A stretch of DNA of 64,000 bases from Ilyomonas sp965219515. Its GTDB lineage: Bacteria; Bacteroidota; Bacteroidia; Chitinophagales; Chitinophagaceae. A program made the position numbers and the translations under genes. The stretch covers positions 930,001 to 994,000 of the forward strand of contig OZ244776.1 in the NCBI GenBank assembly GCA_965219515.1, in the 5' to 3' direction. Positions within the stretch are counted from its first letter, which is position 1, and every line of letters starts with the position of its first letter. The notes under the pieces are model-generated. The model was not told where the DNA came from. It saw only the letters and a program-made list of their open reading frames with translations, and ran no database searches. This document shows, in pieces, positions 26,187 to 34,229 of the stretch.

Positions 26187-26948
26187 CTATGCAAAGAGAG
26201 ATTCTGCTATGATGATACTATCGGGTTTGCCAACATCAACAAACAGATAATCATCGTGCGAAAAAGCTTGCACCGACTGCGTTGCAGCAAGTTGAAGATA
26301 AACATCTATGATAGAAAACTTCCCCGAAAAAGAGTTCATAAGGTCAAATATTTTATGATTGATTACATGAATGCCGCTAAACGCTTTTTCTGTATAATGT
26401 TCCGATTGTCTCACAATTTTTACTTCGCCGGTTTTTACATTGCGCCAGCCGCACAATTCATTTTGATTGGTAAATAATAAATAACGCGAGGTGTTTCTTT
26501 CGCTTACGGCAAGCGTTGCCAGCGGCTTGTTTTCAAGATGTTGCTCTATCATGTTATGTAAAGGCAGATTGGTAAGAATATCGGCATTTATTAAAACAAA
26601 ATTCTCATCCGTTTTCAAGTATTGCGAAGCAAATAGCAAGCCGCCACCGGTTTCCAAAACATCTTTTTCATAAGAAATGATTACATCGCTTCCCCAGCCA
26701 TGATTGGCAGCAACCGCTTCTTTTATTTGTTCGGCAAAATGGTGCGTGTTTACTATCACATGGTGAATGTGATATTGTTGTAAAAATTCAATATTGCGTT
26801 GCAGTAATGTCTTTTTATTTACCAATGCCAAAGCTTTGGGATGCTTATCTGTAAAGGGTTTTAGCCGCGTTCCCAGACCCGCAGCTAAAATCATGGCATT
26901 TTTTATTTTATCATTCGGTTGCTTATAAAATTGACCGTAATTTTTCAT
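26187..26948 (-). CDS. Sugar-1-phosphate nucleotidyltransferase (MurU-like)
   Basis: A 253-residue NTP_transferase. The signature AMILAAGLGTRLKPFTDKHPKALALVNKKTLLQRNIEFL (nucleotide-binding GxGTRxxPxT...PKxL) starts at about residue 19. It also has LINADILTNLPL (metal-binding Asp region) and SGIHVINHKIFDLM. The length matches MurU, which makes UDP-MurNAc from MurNAc-1-phosphate, rather than the longer two-domain GlmU. Immediately upstream on the same strand (15 bp) is a kinase related to AmgK, the MurU partner that makes the sugar 1-phosphate. The specific sugar is inference. Confidence 0.82.
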   Translation of the reverse strand: MKNYGQFYKQPNDKIKNAMILAAGLGTRLKPFTDKHPKALALVNKKTLLQRNIEFLQQYHIHHVIVNTHHFAEQIKEAVAANHGWGSDVIISYEKDVLETGGGLLFASQYLKTDENFVLINADILTNLPLHNMIEQHLENKPLATLAVSERNTSRYLLFTNQNELCGWRNVKTGEVKIVRQSEHYTEKAFSGIHVINHKIFDLMNSFSGKFSIIDVYLQLAATQSVQAFSHDDYLFVDVGKPDSIIIAESLFA

Positions 26949-26963
26949 TTATTTCGCTGGCGT

Positions 26964-28442
26964 TTATTCTGTTACTGACAAAGCCGGTTGTGAAATAAAT
27001 TGTGTTACCCAGTTGTCTTTATTGCAATGAGACACTCCTGTTTTTACATTGTATTTATTTCGTAAATGCCTCGCTGTTTGTTCGGCGGCATACACGCTTC
27101 TGTGCTGACCTCCGGTGCATCCAAATGAAACAGAAAGATGCGTAAAGCCGCGTTTTATATAGTCTTCCACCGATATATCAATCAGGTTATAAACACTGTT
27201 TAAAAATTCGTTTATTCTGGTTCTTTCTTCCAAAAATTTCTGTACGTTTTTGTCTAAACCGGTGCTGCCTTTGTATTCATCGTATCGGCCGGGATTCAAC
27301 ATGCCGCGGCAATCGAATACAAAGCCGCCGCCATTGCCCGACTCATCTTTCGGCAGTCCGTGCCTGTAAGAAAAACTGTTGATGCTAACAACCAGGGGTG
27401 TGTTTTCGTTGGCCTGTATTGTTTCAAACCGACTGATGATGTCGTCGCTGGTAATACATTCTAAAATACGCGCAAATTCACTCGTTTTTGTATTGATGCC
27501 GGAATGTTGTTGTAGAAAGCTTTTCAGGTTTTGTAATGCCAGCGGAATACTCGTTAAAAAATGAGCTTTGCGCTCGAACAAACCTCTGAACCCATAAGCG
27601 CCCAACACCTGCAAAAGCCGTAGCAACACATAACCGTTGTATTGTTCTGTAAACAATGCGCGGTTCAGCGGCTGAGGCAATAACCGGTCGGCTTCATCCA
27701 TATAATAAAGCAGCAAATTATTCTTCCATTCATTGCTCAGTTCCGCCTTTGCCTGCCACAATAAAGAAGCAACATCATACTGCAATGCGCCGCGCATTCC
27801 GCCCTGATAATCTATAAAGCAAAGTTTGTCATTGTTAATAATGATGTTGCGGCTTTGAAAATCGCGAAACATAAAATACTGATCATCGCCTTTTACCAGA
27901 AATTCGCTGATATTTTCAAACTCTGCATACAGCCTTTGTTTGTCGTAAGGCAGCTTTAGCGTGTCTAAAAAATAATATTTAAAATACAACAAATCGCTCA
28001 AGATTGCCTGTTTGCCAAACTCTTTTGCCGTAAGGCATACATCGTAATCTAAGCCTTCATTGCCAAGTATCTGCAATCTTGCCAGTTGCCGCAGGCTGCT
28101 TTGAAATAAGCCATATACATATTCATTGTAACCATGCTCAGTCAGCTTATCCAATAATGATTCTGTGCCGGCATCTTCCTGAATGTACAATGTATTGTCT
28201 TCATTTACCGCAGATACAACTGGAACGGATAAGTTTTTTTGCTTAAAATGTTGTGTGAACAACAGGAAAGTTTTATTCTCCTGAATATTGTTGTTATACG
28301 TAGCGATGTACGTTTTACAGGTTGTAAAAATGCGGTAATACGTTCTGTCGCTTCCGCTTTGCGGCAGCTTATTAATTTGCTCAATGGCTTCACTGCTTAT
28401 GGTGGCAAACAGCACTGCGATTTTTGATTCTACGGTAATCAT
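26964..28442 (-). CDS. AmgK-like sugar kinase fused to a RapZ C-terminal domain
   Basis: A 492-residue two-domain protein. Residues about 1-330 resemble the aminoglycoside-phosphotransferase/AmgK fold. The catalytic-loop equivalent is FRDFQSRNIII (Phe replaces the usual His) followed by FIDYQGGMRGALQYDVASLLWQ. Residues about 345-492 match the RapZ C-terminal domain, with SFSYRHGLPKDESGNGG, FDCRGMLNPGRYDEYKG, GLDKNVQKFL and SFGCTGGQHRSVYAAEQ. The N-terminal ATPase domain of canonical RapZ is absent. AmgK phosphorylates the anomeric carbon of MurNAc/GlcNAc, and the RapZ C-domain senses glucosamine-6-phosphate in E. coli. A link to amino-sugar recycling with the adjacent MurU-like enzyme is inferred. 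Confidence 0.8.
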   Translation of the reverse strand: MITVESKIAVLFATISSEAIEQINKLPQSGSDRTYYRIFTTCKTYIATYNNNIQENKTFLLFTQHFKQKNLSVPVVSAVNEDNTLYIQEDAGTESLLDKLTEHGYNEYVYGLFQSSLRQLARLQILGNEGLDYDVCLTAKEFGKQAILSDLLYFKYYFLDTLKLPYDKQRLYAEFENISEFLVKGDDQYFMFRDFQSRNIIINNDKLCFIDYQGGMRGALQYDVASLLWQAKAELSNEWKNNLLLYYMDEADRLLPQPLNRALFTEQYNGYVLLRLLQVLGAYGFRGLFERKAHFLTSIPLALQNLKSFLQQHSGINTKTSEFARILECITSDDIISRFETIQANENTPLVVSINSFSYRHGLPKDESGNGGGFVFDCRGMLNPGRYDEYKGSTGLDKNVQKFLEERTRINEFLNSVYNLIDISVEDYIKRGFTHLSVSFGCTGGQHRSVYAAEQTARHLRNKYNVKTGVSHCNKDNWVTQFISQPALSVTE

Positions 28443-28660
28443 AGAAAAGTTTTACAGGACGGTAAAAATAGAATAGTTTTTTGTTGTATGATATTGAAAA
28501 ATGAAATTCATTTTTTGCCGTTAAAACTTTGATTGATGTTTTATCTCTCGTCGTAACTCCGATTATCTTTGCGCCGGCATTTTGTTCCGCCTGCAACGGA
28601 ATTCTTATTGATAATGGAACATGAGATTGAAATACATCTGATGTCTGAAATGACAAACTT

Positions 28661-29698
28661 ATGGCAGTTTTACACAACCGGATAAACGGCGAAGAATTGA
28701 AGCAGCGTATGCTTCACGAAACGGAAAAGCGCATCACCGTTAGCTTTTACCGGTATTTTGAAATTCAGAATCCTTGGGAATTTCGAAATTTTCTCTATAA
28801 AAATTTAGATGAATTGCATGTCTTTGGCCGCATTTATATTGCGAAAGAAGGCATTAACGCGCAGGTAAGCGTACCCGAAAACAGCTTTGCGCATTTTAAA
28901 TATTTTTTACAATCCATTGAAAGCCTGCAAAACCTTCGGTTAAATACTGCGGTTGATGATGACGGCAAATCGTTCTGGGTTTTAAAAATAAAGGTGCGCG
29001 ATAAGATTGTGGCAGATGGAATAAGCGATGAATCGTTTAGCATGAACAACAAAGGCAGCTATGTAAATGCCGGACAGATGAATGATTACCTGCAAAAGCC
29101 TGACACGATTGTGATTGATATGCGCAATCATTACGAATTTGAAGTCGGGCATTTTGAAAATGCGCTTGAAGTACCGTCAGATACATTCAGAGAACAGTTG
29201 CCAATGGCGGTTGATATGCTGAAAGGAAAGGAAGATAAAAACATCATCATGTATTGCACGGGTGGCATCCGTTGCGAAAAGGCGAGTGCTTATTTACTGC
29301 ACAAGGGCTTTACCAATGTATTTCATCTTGAAGGCGGCATTATCAGTTATGCGCAGAGCGTAAAAGAACAAAATCTGAAAAGTCGTTTTATAGGTAAAAA
29401 CTTTGTGTTTGACAACCGTCTTGGCGAGCGCGTTACCGAAGATGTAATTGCTCATTGCCATCAATGCGGAAAGCCTTGCGATACGCATACCAATTGCAAA
29501 AACAATGGCTGCCATTTGCTGTTTATTCAATGCGATGAATGCGCTGCAAAATATGACGGCTGTTGCAGTTCAGAATGTAAACATACCATTCATCTGCCGT
29601 TAGAGCGGCAAGCCGAATTAAGGAAAGGCTTTGATAAAGGCAGGAATATTTTTAATAAATCGAAAGTGAGGCTGAGACCGAGGCTGTCTGAGAAGTGA
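28661..29698 (+). CDS. trhO: tRNA uridine(34) hydroxylase (rhodanese-fold TrhO)
   Basis: A 345-residue protein of the TrhO/YceA family, which hydroxylates U34 of tRNA to 5-hydroxyuridine using O2. The N-terminal domain has FGRIYIAKEGINAQVSVP. The rhodanese domain has VIDMRNHYEFEVGHFENALEVPSDTFRE and the active-site loop CTGGIRCEKASAYLLHKGF (nucleophile Cys199). After it comes a cysteine-rich C-terminus (CHQCGKPCDTHTNCKNNGCHLLFIQCDECAAKYDGCCSSEC), probably metal-binding. A TATCTTTG element at 28564-28571 lies 90 nt upstream. It is divergent from the kinase-RapZ gene. Confidence 0.92.
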   Translation: MAVLHNRINGEELKQRMLHETEKRITVSFYRYFEIQNPWEFRNFLYKNLDELHVFGRIYIAKEGINAQVSVPENSFAHFKYFLQSIESLQNLRLNTAVDDDGKSFWVLKIKVRDKIVADGISDESFSMNNKGSYVNAGQMNDYLQKPDTIVIDMRNHYEFEVGHFENALEVPSDTFREQLPMAVDMLKGKEDKNIIMYCTGGIRCEKASAYLLHKGFTNVFHLEGGIISYAQSVKEQNLKSRFIGKNFVFDNRLGERVTEDVIAHCHQCGKPCDTHTNCKNNGCHLLFIQCDECAAKYDGCCSSECKHTIHLPLERQAELRKGFDKGRNIFNKSKVRLRPRLSEK

Positions 29699-29753
29699 TT
29701 CTATGTATGATGTATTATATAATATTGCTTTGTTTTCTAACATCATATATCTC

Positions 29754-30686
29754 TCATCTAATATCGTACATCAAAAGCCATTCTTCCACTTTTTCATATA
29801 CTTTTTCATCACTTATATCAACGGGCTTGAATATTTTGCCGGTAATATTTTCGTATAATTCAATATAACGTTTGCTGATCACATCAATCCATTCTTCCGG
29901 CATGGCGGGAACGGTTTGTCCTTCTTTTCCCATAAAATTATTTTCAATCAGCCATTCGCGTACAAACTCTTTGCTCAGTTGCTTTTGGCGTTCGCCTTTT
30001 TCCTGTCGCTCCGCAAATCCGCCGGCATAAAAATAACGCGATGAATCGGGCGTATGCACTTCATCCATCAAGTAAATCGCATTGCCGATTTTTCCAAACT
30101 CGTACTTCGTATCCACCAGAATTAAACCTTGTGCGGCAGCAATTTCTTTACCTCGCGCAAACAATTGTAATGCATAGTGTTCAAGCACATTCCATTCTTC
30201 CTCTTTTGCCAGTCCGGCAGTTATAATTTCTTCTTTTGAAATGTCTTCATCATGCCCTTCTGCGGCTTTGGTAGAAGGTGTGATAATGGGTGTAGAAAAA
30301 TAATCATTTTCTTTCATTCCTTCCGGCATGGCAACGCCGCACAACTCGCGCTTGCCGCTGTGGTAAGTGCGCCACGCATGACCGGTAAGATTGCCACGCA
30401 CCACCATTTCTATTTTAAAAGGAACACATTTTTTACCGATTGCCGCCACCGGCGCAGGTGTTGCCAGCAACCAGTTTGGACATATATCTTTGGTAGCAGT
30501 CAGCATAAAGGCGGCTACCTGGTTTAAAACCTGCCCTTTGTAAGGAATTGGTTTTGGAAGTATCACATCAAAGGCGGAAATGCGGTTGCTGGCAATCATA
30601 ATTATGGTATCATCACCTATGGTATAAACATCTCTTACTTTGCCTTTGTAAAACGATGTCTGGTTTGGAAATTTATACGGTATCAT
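29754..30686 (-). CDS. purC: Phosphoribosylaminoimidazole-succinocarboxamide synthase
   Basis: A 310-residue SAICAR synthase that ligates Asp to CAIR using ATP in purine synthesis. It has the ATP-binding start FYKGKVRDVYTIGDD, ASNRISAFDVILPKPIPYKGQVLNQV, VRGNLTGHAWRTYHSG, ILVDTKYEFG and IYLMDEVHTPDSSRYF. The longer (~300 residue) Bacteroidota/eukaryote-like form is represented. Its -7-like TATTTTTG (30699-30692) ends 5 nt before the ATG, hinting at a leaderless transcript. It is convergent with trhO. Confidence 0.95.
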   Translation of the reverse strand: MIPYKFPNQTSFYKGKVRDVYTIGDDTIIMIASNRISAFDVILPKPIPYKGQVLNQVAAFMLTATKDICPNWLLATPAPVAAIGKKCVPFKIEMVVRGNLTGHAWRTYHSGKRELCGVAMPEGMKENDYFSTPIITPSTKAAEGHDEDISKEEIITAGLAKEEEWNVLEHYALQLFARGKEIAAAQGLILVDTKYEFGKIGNAIYLMDEVHTPDSSRYFYAGGFAERQEKGERQKQLSKEFVREWLIENNFMGKEGQTVPAMPEEWIDVISKRYIELYENITGKIFKPVDISDEKVYEKVEEWLLMYDIR

Positions 30687-30992
30687 AATGGCAAAAATAG
30701 AAGAACAACAGATTATATTGTGCTTTAACTAAAATTCATATATTTACTTTCAAATTTTTTTATTGAATCACAAATTTCTTTTCATTTTTAAAAAAAGACG
30801 GTCTTTTATGAATCCATGCGGTTAAGAAATTTTATACGATCCCGACTGCAAATGTTTTACAATTTGTGTTCATATATCAGATAAAACAACCGCAACAGGC
30901 TGAAAATTCATTTACCACTAAAAATTGTTGCCATTTTTTTCTTGTTATTTATACTAACTGCTTTTTTTATTTACACTTAATACGGCTTTTCT
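30687..30992. other. Divergent intergenic region without gene
   Basis: About 300 bp between purC (minus) and the TonB-dependent receptor (plus). AT-rich with several T runs. Apart from the TATTTTTG near purC I see no convincing TAnnTTTG promoter for the receptor, and no RNA gene. Confidence 0.5.
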
Positions 30993-33860
30993 ATGAGAAC
31001 TGTCTTTGCCTGCCTGTTTATTTTTTTATGCGCTGCAAACATTGATGCGCAAAACACCACTGTTCTTACCGGAACGATAACAAACAACGCTATGCAAAAC
31101 CCTGTTGTGGCTGCTTCTGTTACGGTAAAGGGAAACTCCGTTGCCGGCACCTTCACCGACGAAAAGGGTTATTTTAAACTATCGGTAAAACAACCGCTGC
31201 CGCTTACGCTGGTAATCAGCTCGGTAGGATTTGCTGAAAAAGAAGTAAGCGTTGCCACAGAAAATGAAGCCATCAACGTAAGCCTGGAAGCATCATACGC
31301 GTTAGGGCAGGAGGTGGTTGTATCTGCCAGCCGCACACCGGAGCGTATTTTGGAATCGCCGGTTACCATCCAACGGGTTAATACTGCCGCCATCGCTGCG
31401 TCGCCCGCTTCTTCTTATTATGATGTGATCGGAAATTTAAATGGCGTAGATTTAACTACATCGAGCCTTACGTTTAAAACGCCAAGTACGCGTGGTTTTA
31501 ACGCAAGCGGCAATACGCGGTTCAACCAGATTGTAGATGGCATGGACAATCAGGCGCCGGGTTTGAATTTTTCGGTTGGCTCTTTGGTTGGCCCTACGGA
31601 ACTGGATATTGATAACCTGGAATTATTAAACGGCGCTTCTTCTGCACTATATGGTCCCGGTGGCATGAACGGAACCTTATTGATAAACAGCAAAAACCCG
31701 TTCCGGTATCAGGGGCTTAGCGTTCAGGTAAAAGGCGGCGTCAACCATGTCAACGATTACAGCCGGGATGCTTCGCCTTATTACGATGTATCGCTTCGCT
31801 TCGCAAAAAAACTATCCGACAAATTTGCCTTTAAAATATCCGGAGAAATTTTGCAGGCCAAAGACTGGATTGGAAGTGATACCGCCGATTATCTGAGAAG
31901 TTCAACTTCTGTTAGCAAAGTTGTTCCCGGCACCCGACTAACCGATGCCAATTATGACGGGGTAAATGTATATGGCGACGAAACAACGCTCGATATTCGC
32001 AGCTCATCAACCAATTTTTTAGGTGGTGTTATTCAGGCAAACCCTTCGCTTTATCCCATTTTGCTTCCTTATCTCAGTTCTCCGCTCAAAGTATCGCGTA
32101 CCGGATACAAGGAAAGAGAAGTATTAGACCCTACCACCCGCAACATTAAAGCCAGCGGCGGTTTGTATTATCAAATTTCACCTGCCGTAGAATTGTCTTT
32201 TCTTACCAATCTTGGTTTTGGCAATTCGGTTTATACAGGCAGCGACCGCTATTCGCTTAAAAACTTGATGATATCGCAATACAAGCTGGAAGCCCGTAGC
32301 AAAAACTGGTTTCTGCGGGCTTATACCACGCAGGAAGATGCAGGCGAGTCGTTCAATGCAGCCGTTACCATGCAATTGTTCAACGAAGCCTGGAAGCCAA
32401 GCTACAACCCGGCAAATCCTTCTGCAAGCTGGTATCCGCAATTTGCCGGCGCTTTTGCGCAGGGAGCGGCTGGCGTGTATGGCCAGGTGTATGCAGCAGA
32501 AATTGCAGCCGGCGTGCCGGCCGATAAAGCTACAGCCGATGCCCAGGCAACCATGCTTGCCAATACGCAGGCTTTTCTAAACGGGGCGCGTGATTATGCT
32601 GATATCGGAAAACCAGTTGCAGGTTCTTCTACTTTTAAAACCATTTTCGATACGGTGCGGCTAAAGCCCATTCCCAGAGGCGGTTTGTTTGTTGACCACA
32701 CCGCTTTGTATATGATTGAAGGCCAATATAACCTGACGGATTTACTAAAGATAGATTCGGTTAACAGGCGTACAGACTTATTGATTGGCGGTAATTATAA
32801 GCAATACAGATTGAATTCAGACGGAACGTTGTTTGCCGATTCTGACGGCCCAATTCCCATCAATGAATATGGCGGATATTTGCAGGTATCGCAAAAGTTC
32901 CTGGATAATCTTATAAAATTAACCGCATCGGCGCGATACGATAAAAATGAAAATTTCAAGGGGAAATTTACCCCGCGCGTGTCTGCCGTTATCAGCGTTG
33001 CCAAAAATCAAAACATCAGGCTGTCTTATCAAACGGCTTATCGTTTTCCTACCACACAACAGCAATGGATTGACCTGAATGTAGGCGGCGGCACAAGATT
33101 AATTGGCGGTTTGCCATATTTCAGAAACAAATACAGTTTTGATGCGAATCCGATTTATACGCTGGCAAGCTACGGACAATTTGCAGCCACCGGCGACCCT
33201 ACAAAACTGATGATACAGCAGTTTGGCGATTTTAAACCCGAAACCTGTTCTTCCTACGAAATAGGCTATAAAGGTTTAATTGCCAGTAAGCTGCTGATTG
33301 ATGTCTATGGCTATTATTCAGAGTATAAGGATTTTTTGGGTAGAATCATCACGCTGCAATCTTCCACCGTTCCGTTTGATTCCGTCGGGCTTTCTGCACC
33401 CAATAAATATTCGGTTGTGGTAAACAGTTCCGGCAAAGTAAAAACGCAAGGCTGGGGACTGTCTCTTCAATACCTGTTGCCTCGTAATTTTAATATCAAC
33501 GCCAATGTTTTTTCAGACGAATTGAAAGGCAGTTCCACCAATTTTCTTACCGGGTTCAACACGCCGAAATACCGCGCTAACATCGGCTTTGGCAACAATG
33601 GTTTTTTAGGTAAAAACGCTTTCGGGTTTAATGTTGTTTATCGCTGGCAGGATCAATTTTATTATGAAGGAGACTTTACTTCGGGCAACGTAAAAGCGTT
33701 TGGAACGCTTGATGCGCAGGCTAACTATAAAGTGTCTAAAAACAATGTCATTTTCAAACTGGGCGCTACCAATTTATTGAATCATTATTACATTAATGCG
33801 TATGGCAATCCGTCTATCGGCGCTTTGTATTATTTGAGCGTTACGCTGAATGTTTTATAA
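30993..33860 (+). CDS. TonB-dependent outer-membrane receptor with carboxypeptidase-D-like domain
   Basis: A 955-residue outer-membrane protein. It has a signal peptide (MRTVFACLFIFLCAANIDAQ), then a carboxypeptidase-regulatory-like beta domain (LTGTITNNAMQNPVVAASVTVKGNSVAGTFTDEKGYFKL). The plug domain starts with EVVVSASRTPERILESPVTIQRV and holds DLTTSSLTFKTPSTRGFNASGNTRFNQIVDGMDN. A long beta-barrel follows, ending in aromatic-rich GALYYLSVTLNVL. It energises uptake of an unknown ligand through TonB. No SusD partner is adjacent, so it is not a classical SusC/D pair. A strong terminator follows it. Confidence 0.9.
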   Translation: MRTVFACLFIFLCAANIDAQNTTVLTGTITNNAMQNPVVAASVTVKGNSVAGTFTDEKGYFKLSVKQPLPLTLVISSVGFAEKEVSVATENEAINVSLEASYALGQEVVVSASRTPERILESPVTIQRVNTAAIAASPASSYYDVIGNLNGVDLTTSSLTFKTPSTRGFNASGNTRFNQIVDGMDNQAPGLNFSVGSLVGPTELDIDNLELLNGASSALYGPGGMNGTLLINSKNPFRYQGLSVQVKGGVNHVNDYSRDASPYYDVSLRFAKKLSDKFAFKISGEILQAKDWIGSDTADYLRSSTSVSKVVPGTRLTDANYDGVNVYGDETTLDIRSSSTNFLGGVIQANPSLYPILLPYLSSPLKVSRTGYKEREVLDPTTRNIKASGGLYYQISPAVELSFLTNLGFGNSVYTGSDRYSLKNLMISQYKLEARSKNWFLRAYTTQEDAGESFNAAVTMQLFNEAWKPSYNPANPSASWYPQFAGAFAQGAAGVYGQVYAAEIAAGVPADKATADAQATMLANTQAFLNGARDYADIGKPVAGSSTFKTIFDTVRLKPIPRGGLFVDHTALYMIEGQYNLTDLLKIDSVNRRTDLLIGGNYKQYRLNSDGTLFADSDGPIPINEYGGYLQVSQKFLDNLIKLTASARYDKNENFKGKFTPRVSAVISVAKNQNIRLSYQTAYRFPTTQQQWIDLNVGGGTRLIGGLPYFRNKYSFDANPIYTLASYGQFAATGDPTKLMIQQFGDFKPETCSSYEIGYKGLIASKLLIDVYGYYSEYKDFLGRIITLQSSTVPFDSVGLSAPNKYSVVVNSSGKVKTQGWGLSLQYLLPRNFNINANVFSDELKGSSTNFLTGFNTPKYRANIGFGNNGFLGKNAFGFNVVYRWQDQFYYEGDFTSGNVKAFGTLDAQANYKVSKNNVIFKLGATNLLNHYYINAYGNPSIGALYYLSVTLNVL

Positions 33861-33881
33861 ATATTTACCAGCTTATATTAC

Positions 33882-33917
33882 AATGCTCTTTTCAAAATAC
33901 GAAAAGAGCATTTTTTT
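33882..33917 (+). terminator. Rho-independent terminator after TonB receptor
   Basis: A perfect 12-bp stem, AATGCTCTTTTC (33882-33893) with GAAAAGAGCATT (33901-33912), a 7-nt loop and a run of seven T (33911-33917), 21 bp after the receptor stop. Confidence 0.85.
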
Positions 33918-33960
33918 ATTACGATCAGCCTTGTATTAAAAATCAATAGAATATAAATTA

Positions 33961-34160
33961 AAATGACTATCCGCTTGTAGCAACCTGCGTGGTAATGGTA
34001 TCGTCACTGCGAGGCACGAAGCAGTCTGTAGATTTTACTGTAAAGCTGTTTATAAAAACGTAACTAACTCTCAGTGCATAGCACAGACTGCTTCGTGCCT
34101 CACAGTAACGGCTTAGCTACCTGCTGTATCAACAAGGTTATTACATGCGGATAGTCACTT
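33961..34160. repeat. 200-bp palindromic repeat element (MITE-like)
   Basis: The ends are inverted copies. TGACTATCCGC (33964-33974) pairs with GCGGATAGTCA (34147-34157), and the match extends with few mismatches over about 25 bp. Inside is a second, longer inverted pair: GAGGCACGAAGCAGTCTGT (34011-34029) with ACAGACTGCTTCGTGCCTC (34083-34101), 19 of 19 bases. The element carries no ORF. The GAGGCACGAAGCA core resembles repeats I know from many bacterial genomes. It sits between the TonB receptor and the M13 peptidase. Confidence 0.75.
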
Positions 34161-34229
34161 AAATTAATTTATGAGGCAACCGCAAATTATGTTTTGTCTT
34201 AATTTACTACATTGCCCGAAAATATTTTC

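Noticed and set aside
26964..28442. A canonical RapZ RNase adapter
   Set aside because: The P-loop N-terminal domain of RapZ is missing. Only the C-terminal domain is present, fused to a kinase-like domain.
30993..33860. A SusC/SusD nutrient uptake pair
   Set aside because: No SusD-like gene follows, a strong terminator does, and the plug lacks typical SusC-only features, so it is called a general TonB-dependent receptor.
34011..34101. The GAGGCACGAAGCA inverted pair as a transcription terminator
   Set aside because: The arms are separated by more than 50 nt, there is no T run, and a proper terminator lies upstream at 33882-33917.
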